From Bradyrhizobium huanghuaihaiense (lineage in GTDB: Bacteria > Pseudomonadota > Alphaproteobacteria > Rhizobiales > Xanthobacteraceae): 64,000 bases of DNA. The translations under genes were made by a program, and so were the position numbers. Of the stretch, positions 17,610 through 25,958 are shown in pieces (positions within the stretch are counted from its first letter, which is position 1; each line of letters begins with the position of its first letter). Where the stretch lies: assembly GCF_007830635.1 (NCBI RefSeq), contig NZ_VLLA01000020.1, positions 62,001 through 126,000 on the forward strand, in the 5' to 3' direction. Under the pieces are notes generated by a model. The model was given only the letters and a program-made list of their open reading frames with translations. It was not told the origin of the DNA and did not search any database.

Positions 17610-18914
17610 TCAGTCCGTCCGCTCCAGATTGTCGCGCACGCGCCACTTCAGCGCTTCGATGTCGATCTGATGCACGCTGCCGCTGCCGGCGAGGTCGAGC
17701 GCGTGCGCAGCGGCAGCGCCCATCGCCATGCAGGGGCCCATCACCCGAACGCTGGAGAGTGCCGCCTTGTCGGCATCGATGCAGCGGCCGGCGGCGACGA
17801 TGTTGTCGGCTTCCTGCGGCGTCAGGCTGCCGAACGGCACATAGTGGACGTGGTCCTTGTCGAAGACGTGCCAGTGATGGCCGGAGCCGTGGTCGTGCAG
17901 TTCGATTGGCCACGCCGTGCGGCCGATGGCGTCTTCGAATTTGGTGCCGGCGCGGACGTCGTCGACCGACAATTGCTGGCGGCCGACGATCCAGCGCGTC
18001 TGGCGGATCCCGGGAAAGCCATAGGCGCGGATACGCGCCTTGCCGAAGCAGGCGGGGAATTCGTTCTTGAGGAAGGCGAAGGCGCGGTCGGCCTGGTCCT
18101 TGCCCTCGATGCCCTTGCGGCTCGCCTCCAGCGGCTCCAGTGGCGTCTCGACATGGGTCATGTTCATGGCGGCAACGCCGCGTCCGGGAATGACGAAGGA
18201 CAGGCCCTCGCGCCGCAACAGGCCGTAGTCGCCGGCCTTCTCTCGCATGCGCGCCGGCAATTCCTCCCGGCTCGGCACCTTGCTCTCGTCGATATTCTCC
18301 ACGATCAGCATTTGCGTGCCGTAGATCGGGCCGTCATCGGGCTCGCGGCAGGCAAAGCCCGCCTGCCACACCAGCGCGGCGTCGCCGGAGGCGTCAACGA
18401 AGCCGTTCGCCTCGACCTCGACGTCACCGTAGCGGGTGGAGAGATCGATCCCGGTCACGCGCCGGCCGGCGACGCGGACGTTGCGCATGACGGCGCCGAC
18501 GATCACGGTGACGCCGGCGGCAAGCATCGCCTTCTCGACCCAGCGTCCGAGCGCGACCTCGTCGTAATAGACAACGGTGGTGTGCGGCCCGCGGCGGTAG
18601 AACAGCGCGTTCTCCTGCGCACCGAGGTCGCCCAGCAGATCGTCCGCGATGCCGTGGGTGAACTGGTAGCCGTCGCTGCCGTTCGAGAACAGGCCGCAGA
18701 ACGTGCCGATGATGGAGTTGACCGCCTGGCCGCCGAGCGCGGGCAAGCTGTCGACCAGCACCACCTTGCGCCCGGCACGCGCGCCCTCGATCGCCGCCGA
18801 CATGCCGGCCGCACCCGAGCCGACTACGCAGATGTCGGCGACGACGCGCGACGGCTTTTGGCTCGCGGCACGCCGGACGATTTTGGTGCCCGCGGTGACT
18901 TCGCTCGCGCTCAT
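17610..18914 (-). CDS. FAD-dependent oxidoreductase
   Basis: About 434 residues. The dinucleotide motif VVGSGAAGMSAAIEGARAG is followed by LPALGGQAVNSIIGTFCG, NGFVDASGDAALVWQAGF and a C-terminal FAD segment NIVAAGRCIDADKAALSSVR with MGPCMAMGAAAA. This is the FAD_oxidored (PF12831-like) family. I prefer the ATG at 18914 because GGAG lies six bases before it; the ATG at 18953 would overlap the upstream stop by four bases but lacks a ribosome site. It follows an orphan periplasmic binding protein gene, which suggests oxidation of the solute bound there. Confidence 0.85.
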   Translation of the reverse strand: MSASEVTAGTKIVRRAASQKPSRVVADICVVGSGAAGMSAAIEGARAGRKVVLVDSLPALGGQAVNSIIGTFCGLFSNGSDGYQFTHGIADDLLGDLGAQENALFYRRGPHTTVVYYDEVALGRWVEKAMLAAGVTVIVGAVMRNVRVAGRRVTGIDLSTRYGDVEVEANGFVDASGDAALVWQAGFACREPDDGPIYGTQMLIVENIDESKVPSREELPARMREKAGDYGLLRREGLSFVIPGRGVAAMNMTHVETPLEPLEASRKGIEGKDQADRAFAFLKNEFPACFGKARIRAYGFPGIRQTRWIVGRQQLSVDDVRAGTKFEDAIGRTAWPIELHDHGSGHHWHVFDKDHVHYVPFGSLTPQEADNIVAAGRCIDADKAALSSVRVMGPCMAMGAAAAHALDLAGSGSVHQIDIEALKWRVRDNLERTD

Positions 18915-18949
18915 GGGTAGCTCCGTGTTCTTGTTGTCGTTGTCATCAG

Positions 18950-20038
18950 TCATTTCGGCGCCGTCGGCCGGTCCGGGACGAAGGATTTGTCGATGATCTT
19001 TTCGGCATCGATATCGGGTTCGACCATCTTCTGGCGTTTGAACCAGGCGATCTGACGGGCGATGTCGGCGCTGTCGAGCGCGGGATCGACGACCGACAGC
19101 CCGATGCGGAGCTGCTCGACCTTCTGCTCGGTGTATTTGGAGATGATCGCAAGCATCGCGTCACCTTCCTCGCTGCGGACGAATTTGCCGTCCGCAGCGC
19201 GTTTCAACAGCACGCGCGCATAGTCGTCGGCGCCGCGACGATAGACGGCCAGCACCTTCTCGACCAGCTTGCGGTTCTTCTCGATCGTCGCGGTCGAAGC
19301 CACGACGCAGCCGAGCATCCAGGGCGTCTCGTCGCCGACGAAGCCGAGCACGATCGCGTCGCCGGAGGCGACCACCGGGCTGATCGTGGTCGCGGCGGTG
19401 AGTGCCGCGTCGAGCTGGCCGCCCTTGATGGCCGCGGCGACATTCGGCAGCGATTGCAGTGGAACGACCCGGACGGATGTTACTTCGAATTTCAGCTTGT
19501 CGGCGATCAGGCCGAGCGAATAATGGAAAGTCGAGCCGACTTGCGTGATGCCGACGGAATGGCCGGGCAAGTCCTTCAGCGTCTTCAGGCCCGAATCATA
19601 GGCGCGCTTGGAGGCGACGTAGGCCGTGTTCTGGAAGCCGGGTGCCTCGCGCGCCGTGCCGGCAACCACCTTCAGTCCGCCCTTGCCCGCGAGGTTGTAG
19701 AACGCGGCCGTGAAGCCGGTGAAACCGATGTCGATATCGCCGGAGACGCTGGCTACCGCGATCGGCACGGCGGCATCGAAGAATTTCAGATCAGCCTCGA
19801 TCCCTTCATGCTCGAAATAGCCGCGCTCCTTGGCGAGGAACAACGGGGCTGCCGAGGAGAGCTTCAACAGCCCGATGCGGACTCGTTCGGCCGCTTGCGC
19901 CGTGCCAGTGGCGAAGAAGGTGATCGTTGCCAGCGTCAGGACCAGTCGGCCTCTTGTCACGAAGCTTCTTATTGATATGCCCACTTCCGTCGTTTCCCTG
20001 CTTTGCTTGTTGTCCGGCCTGCGCCGATTTTGCGGCAT
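18950..20038 (-). CDS. ABC transporter substrate-binding protein (SsuA/NMT1-like)
   Basis: About 362 residues with an export signal (LVLTLATITFFATGTAQA). The mature part follows the aliphatic sulfonate/taurine/nitrate binding fold: RIGLLKLSSAAPLFLAKERG, FFDAAVPIAVASVSGDIDIG, GHSVGITQVGSTFHYSLG and AAIKGGQLDAALTA. No ABC permease or ATPase gene is adjacent, so it is an orphan or uses a transporter elsewhere. It is immediately upstream of the FAD oxidoreductase in the same direction. The start at MPQNRRRP is a choice; shorter starts nearer the signal peptide are possible. Confidence 0.85.
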   Translation of the reverse strand: MPQNRRRPDNKQSRETTEVGISIRSFVTRGRLVLTLATITFFATGTAQAAERVRIGLLKLSSAAPLFLAKERGYFEHEGIEADLKFFDAAVPIAVASVSGDIDIGFTGFTAAFYNLAGKGGLKVVAGTAREAPGFQNTAYVASKRAYDSGLKTLKDLPGHSVGITQVGSTFHYSLGLIADKLKFEVTSVRVVPLQSLPNVAAAIKGGQLDAALTAATTISPVVASGDAIVLGFVGDETPWMLGCVVASTATIEKNRKLVEKVLAVYRRGADDYARVLLKRAADGKFVRSEEGDAMLAIISKYTEQKVEQLRIGLSVVDPALDSADIARQIAWFKRQKMVEPDIDAEKIIDKSFVPDRPTAPK

Positions 20039-20085
20039 TGTCGGCGATCTCCGGCGGGAATGCAAAGTCGGGAAGCGCGGGCGGC

Positions 20086-20391
20086 CTACTCCTCCGGCTC
20101 GGTCGTGAACAGCAGCGGATAGCCCTTGGCGCGGCCGGCGTCGGTGGCGCGGGTGGCCTTGGTCTCGGCGACGTCCTTGGTGAACACGGCGACCACGCAG
20201 GTGCCCAGCTTGTGCGCGGTGATCATCACCTTGTAGGCCTGATCCTCCGTCATGCGGAATTCGGCCTTCAGCACCATGGTGACGAATTCGCGCGGCGTGT
20301 AGTCGTCGTTGATCAGGATGACCTTGTGCAGCTTCGGCCGCTCGACCTTGGTCTTGGTCCTGGTTTTCGGCTTGGTGACGGTGTCGTTCAT
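20086..20391 (-). CDS. clpS: ATP-dependent Clp protease adaptor ClpS
   Basis: 101 residues. LHKVILINDDYTPREFVTMVL contains the N-end-rule binding pocket (the NDDYTP motif), followed by TEDQAYKVMITAHKLG and VAVFTKDVAETKA, the ClpA-facing surface. ClpS delivers N-degron substrates to ClpAP. The gene lies 46 bases downstream of the DUF190 gene on the same strand and may receive read-through from the fluoride operon, though it usually has its own promoter. Confidence 0.96.
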   Translation of the reverse strand: MNDTVTKPKTRTKTKVERPKLHKVILINDDYTPREFVTMVLKAEFRMTEDQAYKVMITAHKLGTCVVAVFTKDVAETKATRATDAGRAKGYPLLFTTEPEE

Positions 20392-20436
20392 TCCGCCTCC
20401 TGGACACGGCGGGCTCGGGTTTCCGGCCGGAAGCGA

Positions 20437-20778
20437 TCAGCTCGCGGCCTTCTCACCATATTGCAGGACCTGCACCTTCTCCAAGGTGATCAGCCCGCTC
20501 GACATCATGCTGTCAAGGATGGGCAGGAATGCGTTGATGTTGTCCTCGCTGTCGACGATCTCGATCAGCAGCGGCAGGTCTTCCGAGAGGCGCAGGATTT
20601 TCGAGGTGTGCAGCCGGCTCGACTTGCCGAATCCCATGGGACCACGCAGCACGGTGGCGCCGGCGAGGTGCAGCTCGCGCGCCCTCATCACGATCATTTC
20701 ATAAAGCGGTTTGCCGTCATAATGGTCGCTCTCGCCGATGAAGATGCGGAGCGAAACTGCCTGATTGGGAATTTGCAT
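20437..20778 (-). CDS. DUF190 (PII-like) protein
   Basis: 113 residues starting MQIPNQAVSLRIFIGESD, with KPLYEMIVMRARELHLAGAT, VLRGPMGFG and PLLIEIVDSEDNINAFLPIL. This is the DUF190 family, small proteins with a PII-like fold that often accompany crcB. AAGGAG lies just before the ATG at 20778. The gene begins two bases after the crcB stop, so translation is probably coupled. A role in sensing or modulating fluoride export is inferred only from context. Confidence 0.9.
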   Translation of the reverse strand: MQIPNQAVSLRIFIGESDHYDGKPLYEMIVMRARELHLAGATVLRGPMGFGKSSRLHTSKILRLSEDLPLLIEIVDSEDNINAFLPILDSMMSSGLITLEKVQVLQYGEKAAS

Positions 20779-20780
20779 GG

Positions 20781-21206
20781 TCAGCTCCTTTTCAAGCGGT
20801 TGTAGCGGCTCGCCAGCATATGCCCGGCCCACACCGACACCAGCCAGCAGACGACGGAGGACGCGACATAGGCGAGCGCGGTGTATTTCATGCCGCCATG
20901 GAACAGGCGAAAGGTTTCCAGGCTGAAGGCCGAGAAGGTGGTGTAGCCGCCGCAGAACCCGGTCATGACGAATTGCCGGTGCTCGGGCCGCGCCAGCACA
21001 CGGCCATCAGGGCCGGTCAACGTTGCGTAGAAGCCGATGATCAGCGAGCCCGTGGCATTGATGAACAGCGTCGCGGTGGGGAAGGCGGGCCCGGTGTCGA
21101 GCAGAAGGGACACGAAATAGCGCGCCAGTCCGCCAAGGATGCTGCCGAAGGAAACCCAGGCATAGAGCACCGCACTGCGCCAGCGTTCGGTGGAAGGGGA
21201 GCCCAT
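20781..21206 (-). CDS. crcB: Fluoride channel CrcB/Fluc, copy 1
   Basis: 141 residues with four hydrophobic segments. Diagnostic motifs are present: GGLARYF in helix 1, NATGSLIIGF (pore asparagine) in helix 2, and GFCGGYTTFSAFSLE, the helix-3 break that binds the central sodium and lines the pore. Fluc channels expel fluoride as antiparallel dimers. GGAGG precedes the ATG. It follows another crcB copy by six bases, so the pair may form a heterodimer. Confidence 0.93.
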   Translation of the reverse strand: MGSPSTERWRSAVLYAWVSFGSILGGLARYFVSLLLDTGPAFPTATLFINATGSLIIGFYATLTGPDGRVLARPEHRQFVMTGFCGGYTTFSAFSLETFRLFHGGMKYTALAYVASSVVCWLVSVWAGHMLASRYNRLKRS

Positions 21207-21212
21207 CAGCCT

Positions 21213-21602
21213 CTAGCCTCCCAGACGATCGGCAAGCAGGAAGCCGCAAGTCACGGCGGTGAGGCACAGCCCGACCGAGAAGACGACATTGCCGAGCGCA
21301 TGCAGGGCCTCGCCGTTGCGGGCGAGCGTCAGCGTTTGCAGGCTGAACGAGGACACCGTGGTGTAGCAGCCGAGGAACCCGGTCACCGCGAACAGCCAGG
21401 GGTTGGGCGCGGCGAAGACCGAGTCCGGATGCGTTGCCAGCGCGCCGAAAATGCCGATCAGGAAGGCGCCAGTGACGTTGATGGTCATGGTGCCCCACGG
21501 AAACGTCTCACCCAGGCGCCGAGCGATTGCGCCGGAGACGAAGTAGCGCGCGCAGCCGCCCAGCACGCTGCCGATCATGATCGCGAGCACTCCACTCAGC
21601 AC
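21213..21602 (-). CDS. crcB: Fluoride channel CrcB/Fluc, copy 2
   Basis: About 129 residues. GGCARYF, NVTGAFLIGI and GFLGCYTTVSSFSLQ mark the same fold as its neighbour, with TTVSSF in place of the more usual TTFSAF. The GTG at 21602 was chosen since GGGAGG lies nine bases upstream and it gives the normal Fluc length; an ATG eight codons later would cut into the first helix. It is adjacent to the MFS gene and in the same operon. Confidence 0.9.
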   Translation of the reverse strand: MLSGVLAIMIGSVLGGCARYFVSGAIARRLGETFPWGTMTINVTGAFLIGIFGALATHPDSVFAAPNPWLFAVTGFLGCYTTVSSFSLQTLTLARNGEALHALGNVVFSVGLCLTAVTCGFLLADRLGG

Positions 21603-21618
21603 GATGAACCGCCTCCCG

Positions 21619-22827
21619 TCATTGCTTGCCCTCCGTTGCGAGACCGTTGCCGATGGCGAGCAGCCCCGCGAGCGACACCAGTGCGAAGCCGAGCCCGGCC
21701 AGGAACGTGCCGGCCGGGCCATAGGCATCCCACAGTGCGCCCGCGATCACGCTCGCCGCCAGCAGCGCAAGGCCCGTGAACAGGTTGAAATAGCCGAATG
21801 CGGTGCCGCGCAGGCTGGGCGGTGCGGCATCGGCGATGAGCGCCGAGAGCAGGCCTTGCGTCAATCCCATATGCAGTCCCCACAGCACGACGCCGAGCGC
21901 GAGGCCGCCAAGGTTCGGCAGCAGTGCGAGTGCGAGATCGGCGCCGGCGAGGAAGACGAGGCCGAGCGCGAGCAGGCCGGTGCGGTTGATGCGGTCCGAC
22001 AGCACGCCGGCCGGATAGGCCGAGAGCGCGTAGGCGATGTTCATCAGCACCAGCACCGCCGGCACCCACATCGCATTGAGGCCGATGTTCTGCGCGCGCA
22101 GGATCAGGAAGGCCTCGCTGAAGCGCGCGAGCGTGAACACGACGCCGACCGCGACGACGCGCCAGTACACCGATCCGAGCTGCCGCATCGCGGCGGTGTT
22201 GAGCGGGTTCTTCGCGGACTCCCGGCTCGGGTCCGGCTCCGGCTCGTTCACGGCAAAGGCGATCAGGCCGAACGAGAGGAAGGCCGGCAGCACGGAGAAC
22301 CAGAACACGAGGGCAAAATTGTCCGCCGTCCACCACATCAGGCCGATCGCGACGAGCGGCCCGACGAAGGCGCCGATGGTGTCGAGCGATTGCCGCAGGC
22401 CGAAGCTCGCGCCGCGCAGGCCGCGAGGGGCGATATCGGCGATCAGTGCATCGCGCGGCGCGCCGCGGATGCCCTTGCCGACGCGGTCGATGAAGCGCGC
22501 CGCCACCAGCCATCCGACGCTGGGCGCGAGCGGGAACAGCGGCTTGGTGAACGCGGCGAGCCCGTAGCCGAGCGCGGCGAGCAGCTTGCGGCGGCCGAGC
22601 CAGTCCGACAGCGCACCGGAGAAGATCTTTGTGATCGAGGCGGTGGCCTCCGCAATGCCCTCGATGAAGCCAACCGTGAGCGTGGACGCCCCGAGCACGG
22701 TGACGAGATAGACCGGCAGCAGCGCGTGGATCATCTCGGAGGAGATGTCCATCAGCATCGAGACGAACCCGAGCACCCAGATTCCCCTGGGCAGCCCCCT
22801 GCGCACAGCCTTCGGAGTCGTCGTCAC
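21619..22827 (-). CDS. MFS transporter, first gene of the fluoride operon
   Basis: About 402 residues with roughly twelve hydrophobic segments. The MFS loop motif appears as GALSDWLGRRKLLAALGYGL, with RFIDRVGKGIRGAPRDALIAD after helix 4, a pattern of the drug/multi-resistance type. The start is taken as GTG at 22827, five bases after GGAG; upstream in-frame codons fall in the leader terminator. Since the riboswitch and terminator precede it, fluoride should turn it on. Whether it moves fluoride, a fluorinated compound or something else cannot be told. Confidence 0.87.
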   Translation of the reverse strand: MTTTPKAVRRGLPRGIWVLGFVSMLMDISSEMIHALLPVYLVTVLGASTLTVGFIEGIAEATASITKIFSGALSDWLGRRKLLAALGYGLAAFTKPLFPLAPSVGWLVAARFIDRVGKGIRGAPRDALIADIAPRGLRGASFGLRQSLDTIGAFVGPLVAIGLMWWTADNFALVFWFSVLPAFLSFGLIAFAVNEPEPDPSRESAKNPLNTAAMRQLGSVYWRVVAVGVVFTLARFSEAFLILRAQNIGLNAMWVPAVLVLMNIAYALSAYPAGVLSDRINRTGLLALGLVFLAGADLALALLPNLGGLALGVVLWGLHMGLTQGLLSALIADAAPPSLRGTAFGYFNLFTGLALLAASVIAGALWDAYGPAGTFLAGLGFALVSLAGLLAIGNGLATEGKQ

Positions 22828-22853
22828 GCCTTCTCCTTTTTCGCTTTCAGGCA

Positions 22854-22879
22854 ACAAAAAACCCGCCATCGGCGGGTTT
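22854..22879 (-). terminator. Rho-independent terminator of the riboswitch leader
   Basis: Read on the minus strand, AAACCCGCC-GAT-GGCGGG is followed by TTTTTTGTTG. The stem is six to nine base pairs with a three-base loop and a clear U tract. It lies between the fluoride aptamer and the MFS start, so it is the likely expression platform. Confidence 0.88.
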
Positions 22880-22924
22880 GTCCATGCTCCCGCCAAAGGC
22901 GGAGGCTCAATGATTGCCCCACCT

Positions 22925-22990
22925 CAAGCAGGAGTCATCAGCCCACTACGGTCAAGCCGCCGGGCGGTTGTCGGGGGACTCCATCCCCAT
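22925..22990 (-). promoter_or_regulatory. Fluoride riboswitch (crcB motif)
   Basis: On the minus strand the segment reads GGGGATGGAGTCCCCC, then ACAACCGCC, a variable hairpin, and GGGCTGATGACTCCTGC. These match the conserved parts of the fluoride aptamer: GGNGATGGNGT...CC, the AACCGCC pseudoknot strand, and GGCTGATGACTCCTAC. The location about 100 bases before an operon with two crcB genes confirms the assignment. Fluoride binding should prevent formation of the terminator at 22854-22879 and allow transcription. Confidence 0.93.
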
Positions 22991-23061
22991 CTGTGCGGCC
23001 AGCCTAGCATGGAAATCGCGCCGGACAAGTGGGCGGGGTGCGTGTCTCCACGCGCGTCACT

Positions 23062-23160
23062 GTCATTCCGGGGCTCGCGAAGCGAGAACCCTGGCGCGCT
23101 CTTGCGCGCCTGAGAATCTCGAGATTCCGGGTTCGGCTCTTCGAGCCGCCCGGAATGACG
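23062..23160. repeat. Palindromic dispersed repeat (CGTCATTCCGGGGC family)
   Basis: Starts GTCATTCCGGGGC and ends GCCCGGAATGACG, with the shared inner block CCTGAGAATCTCGAGATTCC followed by GGGT as at 15001-15103. It lies upstream of the fluoride leader, between divergent genes. Confidence 0.8.
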
Positions 23161-23324
23161 GAGCCTGTGGTCGCACGTGTTCCGGTGACGCAAGCGCGGC
23201 AACACGGCGGCAGCTTTGCGTAGCGCACACAAATTCCTAACTCGAATGTGAAGCGCAGGCGATCTTCGCACTTTGCGGCAAGGCGATTGCATGTCACCAT
23301 CGCATCATACGACGGGAGACTGCG

Positions 23325-24194
23325 ATGCGCTTGCTGTTCTCGATCGGGGCTGTGCTGGTGGCCGGCGTGCTTGCCGGGGGGGACGTCGCGGGCATAGCGG
23401 CACCAGGGCCAAAGTTTGAACCGCCCAGGAGCGAGCCGCAGCGGCTGGCAGCCGACAAGGATGCGCAGGCGGTCGATGTCGAGCTCATCCTCGCCGTCGA
23501 CGTGTCCTACTCCATGGACATGGACGAGCTGGCGATCCAGCGCGAAGGCTACGCGCAGGCGATCCAGTCGAAAGAGTTTCTCCAGGCGCTGAAGATGGGT
23601 CCGAACGGGCGGATCGCGGTGACCTATTTCGAGTGGGCCGCCTCCACCGACCAGAAGATCATCATTCCCTGGCGGCTGGTCGACGGACCGGAGACCGCGG
23701 ACGCGGTCGCCGCCGAAATCATGAAGACGCCGATCCGGCGCGCCTCGCGCACCTCGATCTCCGGCGCAATCACCTTCGCGATGCCGCTGTTCGACGAGGA
23801 TCCCTATCGGGGCTTGCGCCGCGTCATCGACATCTCCGGCGACGGTCCCAACAACAATGGCAGCCCGGTCACGGTGGCGCGCGACGCCGCGCTCGAGAAG
23901 GGCATCGTCATCAACGGCCTGCCCATCATGGTCAAGGAGCCGTCCTATTCGACCATGGATATCGACAATCTCGACTACTATTACGAGGACTGCGTCGTCG
24001 GCGGTCCCGGCTCCTTCGTCATCGCGATCAAGGACCGCGACAAGTTCAAGGAGGCGATCCGCACCAAGTTGCTGATGGAGGTTGCCGGCCGCACGCCGGA
24101 CCGCCCCGTGGTGCGCGTTGCCGACAAGGACAAGGAGCCGCGCGTCAACTGCCTGATCGGCGAGAAGATCTGGTCGGACCGCTGGGGACGCTAG
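23325..24194 (+). CDS. DUF1194 (von Willebrand A-like) exported protein
   Basis: 289 residues with a signal peptide (LLFSIGAVLVAGVLAGG). The domain starts VDVELILAVDVSYSMDMDE, which carries a DxSxS metal-ion-dependent adhesion site, followed by REGYAQAIQSKEF, RASRTSISGAI and RVIDISGDGPNNNG. This is the DUF1194 family, a VWA relative. GGGAGACTGCG precedes the ATG. The partner it binds is unknown. Confidence 0.88.
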   Translation: MRLLFSIGAVLVAGVLAGGDVAGIAAPGPKFEPPRSEPQRLAADKDAQAVDVELILAVDVSYSMDMDELAIQREGYAQAIQSKEFLQALKMGPNGRIAVTYFEWAASTDQKIIIPWRLVDGPETADAVAAEIMKTPIRRASRTSISGAITFAMPLFDEDPYRGLRRVIDISGDGPNNNGSPVTVARDAALEKGIVINGLPIMVKEPSYSTMDIDNLDYYYEDCVVGGPGSFVIAIKDRDKFKEAIRTKLLMEVAGRTPDRPVVRVADKDKEPRVNCLIGEKIWSDRWGR

Positions 24195-24329
24195 ATGCCC
24201 ACCCCGGGTGAGACTTTTTGCCCGTCTCATCCGGCGGTTGAATTTAACCGCTCGTTAACCGGGGCGCGGGCCTAATCGGATTGTTTCTGCTTGTTTCCGG
24301 CCGTCTTCCTGGCTGGTCGGCAAGTGAAC

Positions 24330-25001
24330 GTGAGCGGGGTGTCAGACCCGTATCCGAGCAACCCGATGGCCATCGTCACCTCGAGCACCAGCCAGATCTC
24401 GCCTGCCAACGAGCGGGTCTTCCACCAGAGCAGGCTGCTCGGTGAGTGGAAGGGCAATTGGGTCGGCAACAACCAGGATGTCAGCTTCAAGGTCGTGAAC
24501 ATCCGCGGTGCCCGGGCGCAGGTCGAGTACACCCATAACGGTCACACCGAGCGCGGCTTTGGCGAGGTCCAGGGCTCGCTTATCACCTTTGGCGGGGTCA
24601 CGGTCGGCACCAAGGACGGCAAGAACATGGTGCTGTTGTTCTCGGTGGGCGGTGCCGGCAAGCAGACCGCCAATCTCGAGAAGCAGGACCCGCCGGCGTC
24701 CGACAGCCGCCTGATGGGCAGCTGGGGCGGCTATTCCAGCGATAACGGCAAGAGCGCGAGCTTCAAGGTTCTCTCCGTCAACGGCAAGGAGGCGCAGGTC
24801 AGCGTCACCACCGACGGCGTCACCCGCCAAGGCACCGGCTACGTCTACAAGAACGTCATCATGTTCGGCCAGGCGCAGATCGCGACCGACGACGGCAAGA
24901 ACGGCAAGGTCATCTACCAGGTCGGCTCCAAGTCCTTCATGGTGCCCGTGACGAAATATCCGCCGGCGGATACATCGTCGTCTGTCGACAAGACCGCCTG
25001 A
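24330..25001 (+). CDS. Hypothetical protein with two tandem homologous domains
   Basis: About 223 residues and no recognised family. Two halves of about 80 residues resemble one another: RLLGEWKGNWVGNNQDVSFKV...GFGEVQGSLITFGGVTVGTKDGKN against RLMGSWGGYSSDNGKSASFKV...GTGYVYKNVIMFGQAQIATDDGKN. Both end in a hydrophobic strand. The pattern suggests two beta-barrel or lipocalin-like units. The start is uncertain: GTG at 24330 or ATG at 24366. There is no clear signal peptide from either. Confidence 0.75.
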   Translation: MSGVSDPYPSNPMAIVTSSTSQISPANERVFHQSRLLGEWKGNWVGNNQDVSFKVVNIRGARAQVEYTHNGHTERGFGEVQGSLITFGGVTVGTKDGKNMVLLFSVGGAGKQTANLEKQDPPASDSRLMGSWGGYSSDNGKSASFKVLSVNGKEAQVSVTTDGVTRQGTGYVYKNVIMFGQAQIATDDGKNGKVIYQVGSKSFMVPVTKYPPADTSSSVDKTA

Positions 25002-25035
25002 GCGCGTCGCGCTCCCGGCGGGCGGAGGGCGCTCC

Positions 25036-25809
25036 TCACCAGTTCGGCGGCCGCTTCTCCACGAACGCCCTCAAGCCCTCCTGCGCCTCGTCCGAGGTCG
25101 CGACGTTGCAGAAATCGTCCACGGCACTTGCAATGCTGCGCCGGTAGTCGAGATCGATCTGCCGCATGAAGGCGGCGCGGCCCATCCGCAGCACCGCGGC
25201 CGATTTCGCCGCGAATTGCGCCGCGAGCCTCCCGGTTTCCGCCTCGAGCTCGGCATCGGCGACGACACGGTTCACCACGCCGAGCTCGCGCGCTTCTGCG
25301 GCGCTGAAGACGCGCCCGGTGAACAGCAGCTCGAAGGCGCGGTGGCGTCCGACGATGCGCGGCAGATGCGCATAGTGGATGGCGGGGATCACCCCGACAT
25401 CGATCTCGGGATAGCCGAACGTCGCGCTCTCGGAGGCCAGCACCACATCGCATGACACCGCCATGGTCATGCCGCCGCCGCGCGCAGCGCCTCCGACCGC
25501 GGCGATCGACGGCTTTCCGAGGCTGTACTGGGCGTCGTAGAGGTCGATGTAAAGCGCCTGAAGGAATTCGCGGATCTGGGCGCCTGATTTGCCAAGCAGG
25601 ATGTCGAGGTCGAGCCCCGCCGAAAAGCGTTTTGCGATCGCGCTCGCCAGCACGACAACGCGCGCATCGCTATCGTCGGCAGCGCGGCGGAGCGCCGCCA
25701 CCACCGCACGGATGACCTCGAGGCTCAGCGCGTTGACGGGTGGCCGGCGCAGCGTGATGCGCGCGATGTTGCCGACGCGTTCGTAAGTGACGGGAGTGTC
25801 TGATGTCAC
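25036..25809 (-). CDS. Enoyl-CoA hydratase/isomerase family protein
   Basis: 257 residues of the crotonase fold. SAIAKRFSAGLDLDIL is the first oxyanion-hole segment and GGAARGGGMTMAVSCDVVLAS the second; FGYPEIDVGVIPAIHY follows, with isoleucine where a catalytic glutamate often sits. The GTG at 25809 has GGAG just upstream and gives the usual length. It could act as hydratase, isomerase or dehalogenase-type crotonase. Confidence 0.87.
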   Translation of the reverse strand: MTSDTPVTYERVGNIARITLRRPPVNALSLEVIRAVVAALRRAADDSDARVVVLASAIAKRFSAGLDLDILLGKSGAQIREFLQALYIDLYDAQYSLGKPSIAAVGGAARGGGMTMAVSCDVVLASESATFGYPEIDVGVIPAIHYAHLPRIVGRHRAFELLFTGRVFSAAEARELGVVNRVVADAELEAETGRLAAQFAAKSAAVLRMGRAAFMRQIDLDYRRSIASAVDDFCNVATSDEAQEGLRAFVEKRPPNW

Positions 25810-25853
25810 AAGGGGATCTCCGTGTTCAAGATGAACGGTGGCTGCGTCCACAT

Positions 25854-25933
25854 CGTCATTGCGAGCGCAGCGAAGCAATCCAGGGTCTTTCCGCAGAACC
25901 AGTCTGGATTGCTTCGCTACGCTCGCAATGACG
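25854..25933. repeat. Palindromic dispersed repeat (CGTCATTGCGAGCGCAGCGAAGC family)
   Basis: Arms CGTCATTGCGAGCGCAGCGA...AGCAATCCAG and CTGGATTGCTTCGCTACGCTC...GCAATGACG are inverted copies. This is the same family as 8512-8593. It separates two minus-strand genes. Confidence 0.87.
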
Positions 25934-25958
25934 GCACTGGAAAGAGTGGCGCGAGCCG

